From positions 1 to 64,000 of the forward strand of contig NZ_CACSIP010000008.1 in NCBI RefSeq assembly GCF_902705885.1: DNA of 64,000 nt, given 5' to 3'. A program made the translations under genes and the position numbers. The DNA is from Mycolicibacterium austroafricanum. Lineage in GTDB: Bacteria > Actinomycetota > Actinomycetes > Mycobacteriales > Mycobacteriaceae. Below are positions 34,888 to 43,415 of this stretch, piece by piece. The notes beneath the pieces were generated by a model, which saw only the letters and a list, made by a program, of their open reading frames with translations, was not told the DNA's origin and did no database searches. The stretch's first letter is position 1; each line of letters starts with the position of its first letter.

Positions 34888-36888
34888 CTACTTCTCACCA
34901 CTGGTGAGGATGGCCTTGACCTCCTCCACCGACTTCGCCTCGCGCAACCGGGCCACGTCGTCGGCTTTGAGGAACACGCCGGCGATCTGGGTGAGCAGCG
35001 CCATGTGATCCTTGCCGGCTCCGGCGATTCCGACGACGAACTCGGCGGGCTTGCCATTCCAGTCGATCGGCTCGGTGTAGCGGACGAATGACAGACCGGT
35101 GCGTCGGATGGTGTCCTTGGCCTCGTTGGTGCCGTGCGGAATCGCCAGGCCGTTGCCCATGTAGGTGGAGATCGACCGTTCGCGCTCATGCATGGCGTCG
35201 ACATAGGCCGACTCGACCGCACCGGCGGCCACCAGCAGCTCACCGGCCTCGGTGATCGCGTCAGCGGCGTTCTTCGCCGTCCCGTTCAGCACGATCGACT
35301 CCAGCGCCAACACATCGGAATCACCGGCGGACTCCTCGGCCGCTGACTCCTCGGCCGCTGCGGCCGGCGCGGCCCCGCCACCGTTGGTCTGCTCCAACTG
35401 CTCGACGATCTCGTCGTACCGGGGACTGCTCATGAAGTCCTCGACGGACACGTGCGCCGCCGAGGGTGTCTTCTGCCGGGCCCGATCGGTCAGGTCCCGG
35501 TGCGAGACCACGAGGTCGTAGGTGTCGCTCAGGTTGGAGATCGCCGAGTTGGTGACCTTGATGTCGCCGAAGCCGGCCTTCTGGATCTTCCTGCGCAACA
35601 CCGAGGCGCCCATCGCCGATGAGCCCATGCCGGCGTCGCAGGCGAACACGATGGTGGAGATCGGACGCGTGGCGGTGGCCACTCCGCCCTGCCCGGCCAG
35701 AGCCGACGACACGCTGGACTTCTTGCCCTTGAGGGATTCCATCTCCGCGGTCGCGGCGGCCAGGTCCGGATCGTCGGTCGCCTTGTCGGTCTTCAACAAC
35801 AGCGAGGCGACCACGAACGACACTGCGGCCGCGCCGAACACAGACAGCGTCACGCCCAGATAGCTGTCGCTGGCGGTCTGCGCGTACACCGCGATGATCG
35901 ATCCGGGCGCAGCGGGTGCCCGCAGGCCCGAGCCGAACAGCACGTTGATGAACACGCCGGTCATGCCGCCGAGGATGGTCGCGATGATCAGCTTCGGCTT
36001 CATCAGCACGTAGGGGAAGTAGATCTCGTGGATGCCGCCGAAGAACTGGATGATCGCAGCGCCCGGCGCGGATGCCCGGGCGATACCGCGGCCGAAGACC
36101 ATGTACGCCAACAGGAGTCCCAGCCCGGGGCCGGGGTTGGCCTCCAGCAGGAACAGGATCGACTTGCCCGTCTCCAGCGCCTGCGTGGTGCCCAGCGGGG
36201 TCAGCACCCCGTGGTTGATCGCGTTGTTCAGGAACAGCACCTTGGCCGGTTCGATCAGGATCGAGGTCAGCGGCAACAGGTTGTTCTCGACCAGGAAGTC
36301 CACCGCGTTGCCCGCCAATCGGGTGAACGCCGAGACGATGGGCCCGATCCCGAAGAAGCCGAAGATCGCCAGGATCATCCCGAGGATGCCCGCGGAGAAG
36401 TTGTCCACCAGCATCTCGAAGCCGGGGCGGATCTTGCCCTCCCACAGCGCGTCGAGTTTCTTCATGCACCAGCCGCCGAGCGGGCCCATGATCATCGCGC
36501 CCAGGAACATCGGCACGTCAGCGCCGGTGACGACACCGATGGTCGCGATCGCGCCCACCACCGCGCCGCGGTTTCCGTGGATCATCCGGCCGCCGGTGTA
36601 TCCGATCAGGATCGGCAGCAGGTAGGTGATCATCGGGCCGACGATTCCGGCCCCGTCGTAGGCGCCCCACCCGCCGATCTTGGCGACCCAGCCGTCCGGG
36701 TCCCTCAACTCGGCGAATATGCCCTGTAGCCAGCCCTGCTCGATGAACAGCGCGGTGATCAGGCCCCAGGCGATGAACGCCGCGATGTTGGGCATGACCA
36801 TGTTCGACAGCGCGGTGCCCAACTTCTGCACATGCACTCGGGCCCCGGTCCGCGGCGGCGCGTCCTGCGGGATGGCTGGAGCTGACAT
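34888..36888 (-). CDS. mtlA: PTS mannitol-type transporter, fused EIICBA
   Basis: A 666-residue fused PTS permease. Residues 1 to about 350 form the EIIC membrane domain (MVMPNIAAFIAWGLITALFI, GPMITYLLPILIGYTGGRM, FFGGIHEIYFPYVLMKP with the substrate motif GIHE). EIIB follows with phospho-Cys417 in FACDAGMGSSAMG, a Gly/Ala/Glu linker, and EIIA with phospho-His585 in MGNGLAIPHGTNEAKD. Full-length EIICBA of the mannitol class imports and phosphorylates mannitol or a similar hexitol using EI/HPr (not in the window). ATG 36888 has GAGGA seven bases upstream. Its leader contains a six-unit ten-base repeat. Confidence 0.9.
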   Translation of the reverse strand: MSAPAIPQDAPPRTGARVHVQKLGTALSNMVMPNIAAFIAWGLITALFIEQGWLQGIFAELRDPDGWVAKIGGWGAYDGAGIVGPMITYLLPILIGYTGGRMIHGNRGAVVGAIATIGVVTGADVPMFLGAMIMGPLGGWCMKKLDALWEGKIRPGFEMLVDNFSAGILGMILAIFGFFGIGPIVSAFTRLAGNAVDFLVENNLLPLTSILIEPAKVLFLNNAINHGVLTPLGTTQALETGKSILFLLEANPGPGLGLLLAYMVFGRGIARASAPGAAIIQFFGGIHEIYFPYVLMKPKLIIATILGGMTGVFINVLFGSGLRAPAAPGSIIAVYAQTASDSYLGVTLSVFGAAAVSFVVASLLLKTDKATDDPDLAAATAEMESLKGKKSSVSSALAGQGGVATATRPISTIVFACDAGMGSSAMGASVLRRKIQKAGFGDIKVTNSAISNLSDTYDLVVSHRDLTDRARQKTPSAAHVSVEDFMSSPRYDEIVEQLEQTNGGGAAPAAAAEESAAEESAGDSDVLALESIVLNGTAKNAADAITEAGELLVAAGAVESAYVDAMHERERSISTYMGNGLAIPHGTNEAKDTIRRTGLSFVRYTEPIDWNGKPAEFVVGIAGAGKDHMALLTQIAGVFLKADDVARLREAKSVEEVKAILTSGEK

Positions 36889-36911
36889 TTGAAGTCCTCG
36901 ATTCTGACGGC

Positions 36912-36971
36912 GATGTTCGGCGATGTTCCGTGTTGTCTGGCGGTGTCTGGCGTTGCCTGGTGTTGTTGCGT
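36912..36971 (-). repeat. Six degenerate ten-base tandem repeats in the mtlA leader
   Basis: On the plus strand, consecutive ten-base units from 36912 read GATGTTCGGC, GATGTTCCGT, GTTGTCTGGC, GGTGTCTGGC, GTTGCCTGGT, GTTGTTGCGT. The mRNA of mtlA therefore has a C/A-rich, G-poor, repeated leader just upstream of the ribosome binding site. It could be an unstructured translation enhancer or a protein/RNA binding array. Confidence 0.7.
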
Positions 36972-37021
36972 GGCCGGTGACGCCGGTCACATGTTGTTAT
37001 TAGACCCGACAAACGGGCATC

Positions 37022-37100
37022 AATGCAAGCATTCGGTCAAAAATGGTCAGCAATTTCGGTGGTTTTATGCCCGGATCGGCGTTAGAGTGCTTTAGAGCAC
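37022..37100. promoter_or_regulatory. Divergent mtlA/dehydrogenase control region with two palindromes
   Basis: AATGCAAGCATT (37022-37033) has perfect 5-base arms around AA. GTGCTTTAGAGCAC (37087-37100) has perfect 5-base arms around TTAG and overlaps a direct repeat TTAGAG. Both lie in the 260-base gap between the divergent mtlA and zinc dehydrogenase genes, where the DeoR regulator should act. Which one, if either, is its operator cannot be told. Confidence 0.5.
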
Positions 37101-37148
37101 AGCAGCTGCGCAGCGGTCTCAGCGTCGTCTAGTCGAGAGGATCACCCC

Positions 37149-38234
37149 ATGAAGGCATTGCGGTTCTACGCACCCGAGGACGTCCGGCTGGAGGACGTGG
37201 CCGAACCGGCGTGCGCGTCCGACGAGGTCAAGCTGCGGGTCCGCAACTGTTCGACATGCGGCACCGACGTCAAGATCTTCTACAACGGCCACCAGAACCT
37301 GACGCCGCCGCGCACCATCGGTCATGAGATCGCCGGCGAGATCGTCGAGGTCGGCGCCGACGTGAATGCGACCTACGGCAGCAACTGGAAGGTGGGCGAC
37401 CGCGTCCAGGTGATCGCCGCGGTCCCCTGCGGCGACTGCTACGAGTGCCGGAAGGGCTGGATGGCGGTGTGCCAGAACCAGACCTCGATGGGCTATCAGT
37501 ACGACGGCGGTTTCGCCGAATACATGATCGTTCCTCGCCAGGTGCTCAAAGTCGACGGCCTGAACCGCATTCCGGACAATGTCGGTTTCGACGAGGCGTC
37601 GGCCGCCGAACCGTTCGCCTGCGCCATCAACGCCCAGGAACTGCTCGGCATCGAAGAGGGCGACACCGTGGTGGTGTTCGGTGCGGGCCCGATCGGCTGC
37701 ATGCACATCCGCATCGCGCGCGGTGTGCACAACTGCGGACCGGTCTACCTCGTCGACGTCAACGCGGCCCGGCTGCAGATGTCGGCCGACGCGGTCGCAC
37801 CGGAGGAGATCATCAACGGCGCCGAGGTCGACGTGGTCGAGCGGGTCATGGAGCTGACCGGGGGGCGCGGCGCGGACGTCGTCATCACCGCCACCGCGGC
37901 CAACGTCGCGCAGGAACAGGCCATCTCGATGGCGGCCAGAAACGGCCGCATCTCGTTCTTCGGCGGGCTGCCCAAGACGAATCCCACCATCAGCTGCGAC
38001 TCGAACGTCGTGCACTACCGCCAACTGCACATCCACGGCGCCAACGGGTCTGCGCCCGAACACAACAAGCGCGCCCTGGAGTACATCTCCACCGGCCAGG
38101 TTCCGGTCAAGGACCTGATCACCCGCCACATCCCGCTGGACGACGTCCTCGAGGCATTCCAGATCGTCAAGAACGGCGAGGCCATCAAGGTGACCGTGGA
38201 GCCGGCACCCGCGGAGGTCGCGGCGGGGGTGTAG
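37149..38234 (+). CDS. Zinc-dependent medium-chain dehydrogenase (polyol/polyol-phosphate type)
   Basis: A 361-residue MDR-family dehydrogenase. The catalytic zinc site is CSTCGTD (Cys37 region) with GHEIAGEI; structural zinc ligands form CGDCYECRKGWMAVC; the Rossmann motif is VVVFGAGPIGCMHIRIA. It is related to sorbitol/threonine-type dehydrogenases and, being divergent from the mannitol PTS, probably oxidises the imported hexitol phosphate to a ketose phosphate. ATG 37149 follows GAGAGGATCACCCC. Unlike classical MtlD it is a zinc MDR enzyme, so the exact substrate needs assay. Confidence 0.85.
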   Translation: MKALRFYAPEDVRLEDVAEPACASDEVKLRVRNCSTCGTDVKIFYNGHQNLTPPRTIGHEIAGEIVEVGADVNATYGSNWKVGDRVQVIAAVPCGDCYECRKGWMAVCQNQTSMGYQYDGGFAEYMIVPRQVLKVDGLNRIPDNVGFDEASAAEPFACAINAQELLGIEEGDTVVVFGAGPIGCMHIRIARGVHNCGPVYLVDVNAARLQMSADAVAPEEIINGAEVDVVERVMELTGGRGADVVITATAANVAQEQAISMAARNGRISFFGGLPKTNPTISCDSNVVHYRQLHIHGANGSAPEHNKRALEYISTGQVPVKDLITRHIPLDDVLEAFQIVKNGEAIKVTVEPAPAEVAAGV

Positions 38235-38256
38235 CCCGTGGGTCGACGAGTGACGA

Positions 38257-38270
38257 GTGTGACGTCACAC
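38257..38270. promoter_or_regulatory. Perfect 14-base palindrome upstream of the CsbD gene
   Basis: GTGTGACGTCACAC is its own reverse complement and lies about 95 bases before the CsbD start in the gap after the zinc dehydrogenase. It resembles half-sites TGTGA/TCACA but with a 2-base instead of 6-base spacer, so it is not a standard CRP site. Confidence 0.45.
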
Positions 38271-38363
38271 CTCCGATGAGTTTCAGCAGGGCGGCCCCGA
38301 GGTACCCGCCCTGCATGGTTCGACTACGAGCCGCAACCCATCTCGACCGAAGGAGGCGCACCA

Positions 38364-38537
38364 GTGAGCGCTGACGACAAGACCAGCAACAAGATCGACG
38401 ACCTCGGCGGCAAGGCCAAAGAAGGCCTCGGCAAGGTGACCGGCAACGAGGACACCGAGAACGAAGGCAAGATCGACCAGGCGAAGTCCAGCCTCAAGGA
38501 CGCCGGCGAGAAGGTCAAGGACGCGTTCAAGAAGTAA
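38364..38537 (+). CDS. CsbD-family stress protein
   Basis: A 57-residue very hydrophilic protein: SADDKTSNKIDDLGGKAKEG, GKVTGNEDTENEGKIDQAKS, then a Lys/Asp-rich end VKDAFKK. This is the CsbD fold, small general-stress proteins controlled by alternative sigma factors in Bacillus; the molecular role is unknown. GTG 38364 is fixed by a perfect AAGGAGG eight bases upstream, implying high translation. A strong hairpin terminator follows four bases after the stop, so it is a monocistronic, probably highly expressed gene. Confidence 0.9.
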   Translation: MSADDKTSNKIDDLGGKAKEGLGKVTGNEDTENEGKIDQAKSSLKDAGEKVKDAFKK

Positions 38538-38541
38538 CCGC

Positions 38542-38602
38542 GTCACCGACTCCGAGTCAGCCCGTCACCCCGTCAGGTGGCGGGCTGACTGCTGTCGGTG
38601 AC
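38542..38602 (+). terminator. Long two-part hairpin after the CsbD gene
   Basis: Outer arms GTCACCGAC (38542-38550) and GTCGGTGAC (38594-38602) pair exactly. Inner arms AGTCAGCCCGTCACC (38555-38569) and GGTGGCGGGCTGACT (38576-38590) pair over 15 bases with one G.T wobble. With four- and three-base internal loops this is a very stable structure; it lacks a U-run, as is common for mycobacterial terminators. Confidence 0.75.
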
Positions 38603-38637
38603 GGGTGCGTCTCGGTCCGGTGGCGATGCGATGTCAC

Positions 38638-39180
38638 ATGGCGACGGACGGCGACGGCGCTGCCATCATCTGTCGAGTGCCATCGAGAAGAGCGACGACG
38701 ACAGAGACCGAGTTGGCTGCGCGGATGGCGGCGCTCGCCTCGCTCGGCGTTGCGCTGATCCACTTCGCGGTCGCCGCGACGCACTGGCAGCAGTGGCCGA
38801 CGTCGGGTCTGTTCTTCGTCTGCATCGCCGTGTTTCAGCTGACCTGGGCACAATTGGTGCTGGTTCGAACGAGCTCGACGGTGCTGGCCGCCGGCGTCCT
38901 GGTCAACATCGGAGTCATCGCCCTGTGGGTCCTGTCCCGGACGGCGGCAGCACCTGTCGGGCCCCGTACCGGCGAGCCCGAACTGGTGCACGCCGCCGAC
39001 CTCTGTGCGCTGCTGCTGGAGATCTATGTCGTGATGGGGGCCGGTTGGGTCTGGTACCGACGCCGCCGCGGAGAATCGATCCCGGCGTTCGCCAACACGA
39101 TCGTGCTCCTCGGTGCAGGCGTGGTCATGGCTGTCGCGTCGACGGTCGGAGTGGCCTCTGGTCTGCAGCACGGCGGGTGA
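38638..39180 (+). CDS. Multi-span membrane protein of unknown function
   Basis: About 180 residues with five likely membrane segments: AALASLGVALIHFAVAATHW, LFFVCIAVFQLTWAQLVLV, VLAAGVLVNIGVIALWVL, ADLCALLLEIYVVMGAGWVW and NTIVLLGAGVVMAVASTVGV. A conserved-looking His lies in the first span. I do not recognise the family. The start is uncertain: ATG 38638 is used, but GTG 38605, ATG 38626 and a later GTG at about 38680 are in frame. It begins just beyond the CsbD terminator. Confidence 0.65.
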   Translation: MATDGDGAAIICRVPSRRATTTETELAARMAALASLGVALIHFAVAATHWQQWPTSGLFFVCIAVFQLTWAQLVLVRTSSTVLAAGVLVNIGVIALWVLSRTAAAPVGPRTGEPELVHAADLCALLLEIYVVMGAGWVWYRRRRGESIPAFANTIVLLGAGVVMAVASTVGVASGLQHGG

Positions 39181-39260
39181 CATCGTTTGGCTCTGGGAGT
39201 TCAGCCCTGTCCTGCAGAACTCGGGTCCGGGTAACCCACTGAGGTCTAGGCTGCATCGAC

Positions 39261-41045
39261 ATGGCCGATCACTGGGGGGCCTCGGGCATCTCGCGGCGCG
39301 GTTTCCTCGCTGGAGCATCGACGTTTGCGCTGGTGAGCGCGGCCTGTTCGCCGTCGGATGGCGGTGGCACGGCCTCGACGAGCGCCACCCCCGTGGACGG
39401 CTTGCCGACTGAAGCCGAGTGGGCGGCGCTGCGCGAAGAGGTCGGCGGCCGGCTGATCAACGTCGAATCGCCGCTGACGTCCTGCACGGCAGACATGACG
39501 AGCGATGACTGTTCGAGTGTGCTGGAAAACCTCAGAAACCCCTTCTGGATCGAGGAGCAGCCCGGGGTGTCGCAGACGACCGGTTGGCTGGGCGCGTGGC
39601 AGAACCAGGTCAGTCTGTACGCGGTCGCGGCCGAGAGTGCCGACGATATCGCCGCTGCGGTGAATTTCGCGCGCGACAAGCGGGTACGGCTGGCCGTGAA
39701 GGGCACCGGGCACGACTATCTCGGCCGTTCGAACGCGCCCGATTCGCTGCTTGTCTGGACACAAAATATGCGGGAGGTCACCTTCCACCCCGAGTTCCGC
39801 CCGGCCGGAGCAGACGCCGCCCGTCCGCCGGTGTCGGCGCTGAGCGTCGCCGCTGGGGCCCGATGGCTGGAGGCTTACCAGGAGGCCACCGCGAACGGGG
39901 TCTACGTACAGGGCGGCGGCTGCACCTCGGTCGGGGCCTGCGGTGGCTTCACCCTCGGCGGAGGATTCGGTAACTTCTCGAAGCGCTTCGGCAGCGGCGC
40001 CGGGGGTGTGCTTGAGATGGAGGTCGTGACGGCGGACGGGCAGGTGCGCATCGTCAACGAGGCCCAGGACGCCGATCTGTTCTGGGCGCTGCGGGGCGGA
40101 GGCGGCGGCACGTTCGGCATCGTCAGCCGAATCACTTACCTCGCGCATCCGATTCCGCAGACCGTGGGTTCTCTCAGCGGCACCATCACAGCGTCCGGGG
40201 ATGACGCCTTCAAGGACCTGCTCGGTCGCTTCGTCAGGTTCTTCCCCGGCGCGCTCATCGACGGGTCGTGGGGTGAGCAGATTGCGGTCAAGCCCGACAA
40301 CTCCCTAGAACTCTCCGTGGTGTGGCTGGACCTGACCACCGAACAGGCACGCGCGGTGTGGGAGCCCTTCACCTCCGAGTTGCAGGCCGACGGCCTGGCA
40401 ACCGTCGACCTCGACTTCGAGAGTCATCCGTTCCGCGATTTGTGGAATACCGCCTACTGGCAGCGGGTCGCCCCCGAGACGATCACCCTCGATCCTCGCC
40501 CTGATCAGCCGAGTGGTCAGTTCTGGTGGGCGAGTAATCAGGGCGAGGTATCGCAGTTCATCTTCAGCTACCTCTCCCGGTGGCTCCCGCTGAAGATGTT
40601 CGTCGACACTCCCGACGATCTCGTAGACGCCCTATTCGAGGCTTCGCGGCTCGCCCGGGTCAGCATCCACATCAACAAGGGCTTGGCCGGCGCCTCGGAA
40701 GAAGTCCTGGCGCGGGAGCGGACCACAAGCATCAACCCCGCCTGCCTGGCCGCGGCGGCGTTCGCCACGATCGGATCACAACAACCCACCGCCTACCCCG
40801 GGATCGTCGGCCACGAACCCGACCTCACAGTCGGACGCAAAGCCGCGGAGCAGACGAACGCCGCGATCGGAATCATCCGCGACGCCACCCCGGGAGCCGG
40901 CACCTATTTCAACGAAGCCGACTACTTCGAACCCGATTGGCAGCATGCCTTCTGGGGCACCAACTACGACCGGCTGTTGTCGATCAAACGGAATGTGGAT
41001 CCCGACAACCTATTCCGCGTTCACAACGGCGTCGGCAGCGAGTAG
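39261..41045 (+). CDS. Exported bicovalent FAD-linked oxidase (berberine-bridge type)
   Basis: A 594-residue flavin oxidase. The N-terminus GISRRGFLAGASTFALVSAAC is a twin-arginine signal, with a possible lipobox Cys at residue 29. The FAD-binding PCMH domain has VKGTGHDYLGRSN (His151) and GGGCTSVGACGGFTLGGGFG (Cys221), the pair that anchors FAD twice in this family. The C-terminus holds the BBE motif TYFNEADYFEPDWQHAFWG and YDRLLSIKRNVDPDNLF. Such enzymes oxidise sugars or alkaloid-like alcohols in the cell envelope. ATG 39261 is the start. No partner gene is evident. Confidence 0.87.
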   Translation: MADHWGASGISRRGFLAGASTFALVSAACSPSDGGGTASTSATPVDGLPTEAEWAALREEVGGRLINVESPLTSCTADMTSDDCSSVLENLRNPFWIEEQPGVSQTTGWLGAWQNQVSLYAVAAESADDIAAAVNFARDKRVRLAVKGTGHDYLGRSNAPDSLLVWTQNMREVTFHPEFRPAGADAARPPVSALSVAAGARWLEAYQEATANGVYVQGGGCTSVGACGGFTLGGGFGNFSKRFGSGAGGVLEMEVVTADGQVRIVNEAQDADLFWALRGGGGGTFGIVSRITYLAHPIPQTVGSLSGTITASGDDAFKDLLGRFVRFFPGALIDGSWGEQIAVKPDNSLELSVVWLDLTTEQARAVWEPFTSELQADGLATVDLDFESHPFRDLWNTAYWQRVAPETITLDPRPDQPSGQFWWASNQGEVSQFIFSYLSRWLPLKMFVDTPDDLVDALFEASRLARVSIHINKGLAGASEEVLARERTTSINPACLAAAAFATIGSQQPTAYPGIVGHEPDLTVGRKAAEQTNAAIGIIRDATPGAGTYFNEADYFEPDWQHAFWGTNYDRLLSIKRNVDPDNLFRVHNGVGSE

Positions 41046-41155
41046 GCCAGCCGCAAGCCCGAGAGCACCTCGGGTGTGATCGATGCCATATCCGCATGCG
41101 CACACCCGGCGAAGAACGCAGAAGTCGCCCACCTGCGCTCACAGGCGGGCGGACT

Positions 41156-41246
41156 TGGCGGTGGCGGAGGGATTTGAACCCTCGGACGGGGGTTACCCGT
41201 CACACGCTTTCGAGGCGTGCTCCTTAGGCCGCTCGGACACGCCACC
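41156..41246 (-). tRNA. tRNA-Ser(CGA)
   Basis: A class II tRNA with a long variable arm. The acceptor pairs GGTGGCG with CGCCACC, the anticodon loop reads CTCGAAA (anticodon CGA), the T loop is GGTTCAAATC, discriminator G, and CCA is encoded at 41158-41156. It reads UCG codons. Confidence 0.95.
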
Positions 41247-41373
41247 GCGTGGCAGCTTACCGATGCACCGCCCCACATCCCAAACCGCTGCCTGCCAGCC
41301 ACACGAAAGTGAACTGGCGGTCGTTGAACCGGCCCAACCACAGCCGTGGGTTCACACTCGGCGAAGGGCAGCG

Positions 41374-41823
41374 TCACCGTTGGCGGGCGAAGAACCCTTC
41401 CAGCAGGTCGGCGCACTCCTCGGCCAGCACTCCCCCGCGCACCTGGGGCCGGTGCGTCAACCGGCGGTCGCGCACCACATCCCACAGCGAGCCCACGGCG
41501 CCGGTCTTCGGTTCCCACGCCCCGAAGACCACACGGGCGACCCGCGCCATCACCAGCGCGCCCGCGCACATGGTGCACGGCTCGACGGTGACAGCGAGCG
41601 TGGCTCCTTCCAACCGCCAGCCGTCGCCCAGCACCCGCGCAGCCGCGCGCAGCGCGAGGATCTCCGCGTGCGCGGTGGGGTCGCCGAGCTCCTCGCGGGC
41701 GTTGGCCGCCCGGGCCAGCTCGGTTCCGTCGGCGCCGAGGACGACCGCGCCGATCGGCACGTCGCGGGGCCCCACCGCAGCGGCCGCGTCGAGGGCCGCG
41801 CGGATCAGGTCCTCGTCGGTCAC
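41374..41823 (-). CDS. tadA: tRNA-specific adenosine deaminase
   Basis: A 149-residue deaminase that converts A34 of tRNA-Arg(ACG) to inosine. Zinc ligands and the catalytic Glu are in TAHAEILAL (His52, Glu54) and EPCTMCAGAL (Cys83, Cys86). Length and sequence match TadA rather than cytidine deaminase; M. tuberculosis Rv3752c is the counterpart. GTG 41823 starts 16 bases after a gene that accompanies tadA in actinobacteria. The expected substrate tRNA-Arg(ACG) is encoded at 54782-54854 in this window. Confidence 0.92.
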   Translation of the reverse strand: MTDEDLIRAALDAAAAVGPRDVPIGAVVLGADGTELARAANAREELGDPTAHAEILALRAAARVLGDGWRLEGATLAVTVEPCTMCAGALVMARVARVVFGAWEPKTGAVGSLWDVVRDRRLTHRPQVRGGVLAEECADLLEGFFARQR

Positions 41824-41839
41824 CGGCTATCGGCGGGGG

Positions 41840-42364
41840 TCACCGGCCGAGGCGGTCGAGAACCGCCGCCAGTTCGTCCGCGAAACCCATCTCTCTGGCG
41901 ATCCGGCCGATCTGCTCGTCGGCGTAGAGATCGTCGCTCTCGTCGCAGATCACTCCCAGCACCGCCTCGGGCAACCCGATGTCGGAGAGCACCCGCAGGT
42001 CGCCCTCCTCGAAAGGATCGGCGCTTTCGAGGTCCTCGTCCTGGATGTCGGCGTCGAGCTTCTCCAGTACCTCGGCGGCGATGTCGTAGTCCAGCGCCGC
42101 AGTGGCATCCGAGAGCAGCAGCCGGGTCCCCGAAGGAGCCGGACGCACGATCACGAAGAACTCGTCGTCGATGTCCAGGATTCCGAAAACAGCTCCGGCA
42201 CTGCGCATCTCACACAGTTCCGTCTCGGCGGCGGACAGACTGGTCAGAGCTGCGCGCCGCATCGCAGTGCATCGCCATTTGCCGTCCTCCCAGACGACGG
42301 CGACGCCGAAGCCGTCAGGCACATCCACGGACCTCTTCTGCGGCTGTGCACTCTGCGCTCCCAT
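41840..42364 (-). CDS. tRNA adenosine deaminase-associated protein
   Basis: A 174-residue acidic protein recognised by position and sequence as the actinobacterial TadA-associated protein (Rv3753c type). Blocks: FGVAVVWEDGKWRCTAMRR, FGILDIDDEFFVIVRP, and a C-terminal GLPEAVLGVICDESDDLYAD. Its role is unknown, but the tight and conserved link with tadA (16 bases) suggests assistance or regulation. ATG 42364 is chosen; GTG 42373 is in frame. It diverges from tyrA with 91 bases between. Confidence 0.82.
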   Translation of the reverse strand: MGAQSAQPQKRSVDVPDGFGVAVVWEDGKWRCTAMRRAALTSLSAAETELCEMRSAGAVFGILDIDDEFFVIVRPAPSGTRLLLSDATAALDYDIAAEVLEKLDADIQDEDLESADPFEEGDLRVLSDIGLPEAVLGVICDESDDLYADEQIGRIAREMGFADELAAVLDRLGR

Positions 42365-42455
42365 GGGAGCCACGGTAGTCCCCAGTCATGGCCTTGACCA
42401 GCGAGTCCGCCCCTCCTGACCTCGGGCCGCCGATCCGGTGTGCCAACCTTGGAGC

Positions 42456-43415
42456 GTGACGAAGACACCGGTGTGTGTGGTCGGTCTGGGACTGATCGGC
42501 GGCTCGGTCATGCGTGCGGCCAGGGCCGCCGGGCGCGAGGTGTTCGGCTACAACCGGTCGGTGCAGGGGGTCGAGGCGGCACGATTCGACGGTTTCGACG
42601 CCACCGTAAACCTGGACGAGGCGCTGTCGCGGGCCGCCGCCACCGCCGCGCTGATCGTCCTGGCGGTGCCGGTTCCCGCGTTGCCGTCGATGTTGCGCCA
42701 CGTCCGCGACACCGCGCCGCAGTGCCCGCTGACCGACGTGACCAGCGTCAAGGGTGCGGTGCTCAGGGATGTCGCCGACGCCGGCCTGCTGGAGCGGTAT
42801 GTCGGCGGGCATCCGATGGCCGGCACCGCACGTTCGGGGTGGACGGCCGGTGAGGCCGAACTGTTCGTCGGCGCACCCTGGGTGATCAGCGTCGACGACC
42901 ACGTCGACCCGGGTGTGTGGGCCCAGGTCATGGCACTGGCCCTGGACTGCCGTGCTGTCGTCGTCCCCGCCCGATCCGATGAACACGACACCGCCGCCGC
43001 GACGATCTCGCATCTGCCCCACCTGCTCGCCGAGGCCCTGGCCGTCACCGCGGGTGGGGTGCCGCTGGCGTTCGCATTGGCGGCCGGGTCGTTTCGTGAT
43101 GGCACCCGGGTCGCGGCGACTGCACCGGATCTGGTGCGGGCGATGTGCGAGGCCAACGCCGAACAGCTGGTGCCGGTGCTCGATGACACACTGCGCCTGC
43201 TCGGTGACGCCCGTGACCGACTGGCGGCCGGTCGGCCGGTCTCAGACCTCGTCGAGGCCGGTCACGCCGCCCGGATCCGCTACGACAGCTTCAGCCGGCC
43301 CCAGATCATCGGCACGGTCCTCGGCGCCGAAGGATGGCGCGACGAGCTCGCCGCCGCCGGACGGGCCGGTGGCGTGGTCAGATCCGCGTTGCCAACCCTG
43401 GATAGTCGAGGATGA
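42456..43415 (+). CDS. tyrA: Prephenate dehydrogenase
   Basis: A 319-residue enzyme converting prephenate to 4-hydroxyphenylpyruvate with NAD in tyrosine synthesis. The nucleotide-binding fold is [19 protein letters not shown]; catalytic blocks [25 protein letters not shown] (active-site His) and [14 protein letters not shown] are clear. GTG 42456 has GGAG upstream; a GTG at 42438 is an in-frame alternative. Position beside tadA and proZVWX matches Rv3754. Its last 38 bases overlap the convergent DUF1089 gene. Confidence 0.9.
   Translation: MTKTPVCVVGLGLIGGSVMRAARAAGREVFGYNRSVQGVEAARFDGFDATVNLDEALSRAAATAALIVLAVPVPALPSMLRHVRDTAPQCPLTDVTSVKGAVLRDVADAGLLERYVGGHPMAGTARSGWTAGEAELFVGAPWVISVDDHVDPGVWAQVMALALDCRAVVVPARSDEHDTAAATISHLPHLLAEALAVTAGGVPLAFALAAGSFRDGTRVAATAPDLVRAMCEANAEQLVPVLDDTLRLLGDARDRLAAGRPVSDLVEAGHAARIRYDSFSRPQIIGTVLGAEGWRDELAAAGRAGGVVRSALPTLDSRG

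Noticed and set aside
38257..38270. CRP site
   Set aside because: TGTGA and TCACA are separated by two bases rather than the six required by the CRP consensus.
38278..38310. SigF-type promoter (GTTT...GGTAC) before the CsbD gene
   Set aside because: The second box lacks the full GGGTAT and the spacer is off by one to two bases; too weak to claim.
38283..38546. Minus-strand 87-codon frame over the CsbD gene
   Set aside because: Hydrophobic Leu/Val-rich antisense of a Lys/Glu/Asp-rich small protein with an ideal ribosome binding site.
41300..41350. Hairpin GTGAAC...GTTCAC between tRNA-Ser and tadA
   Set aside because: Arms of only six bases with a loop of more than 30 are expected by chance.
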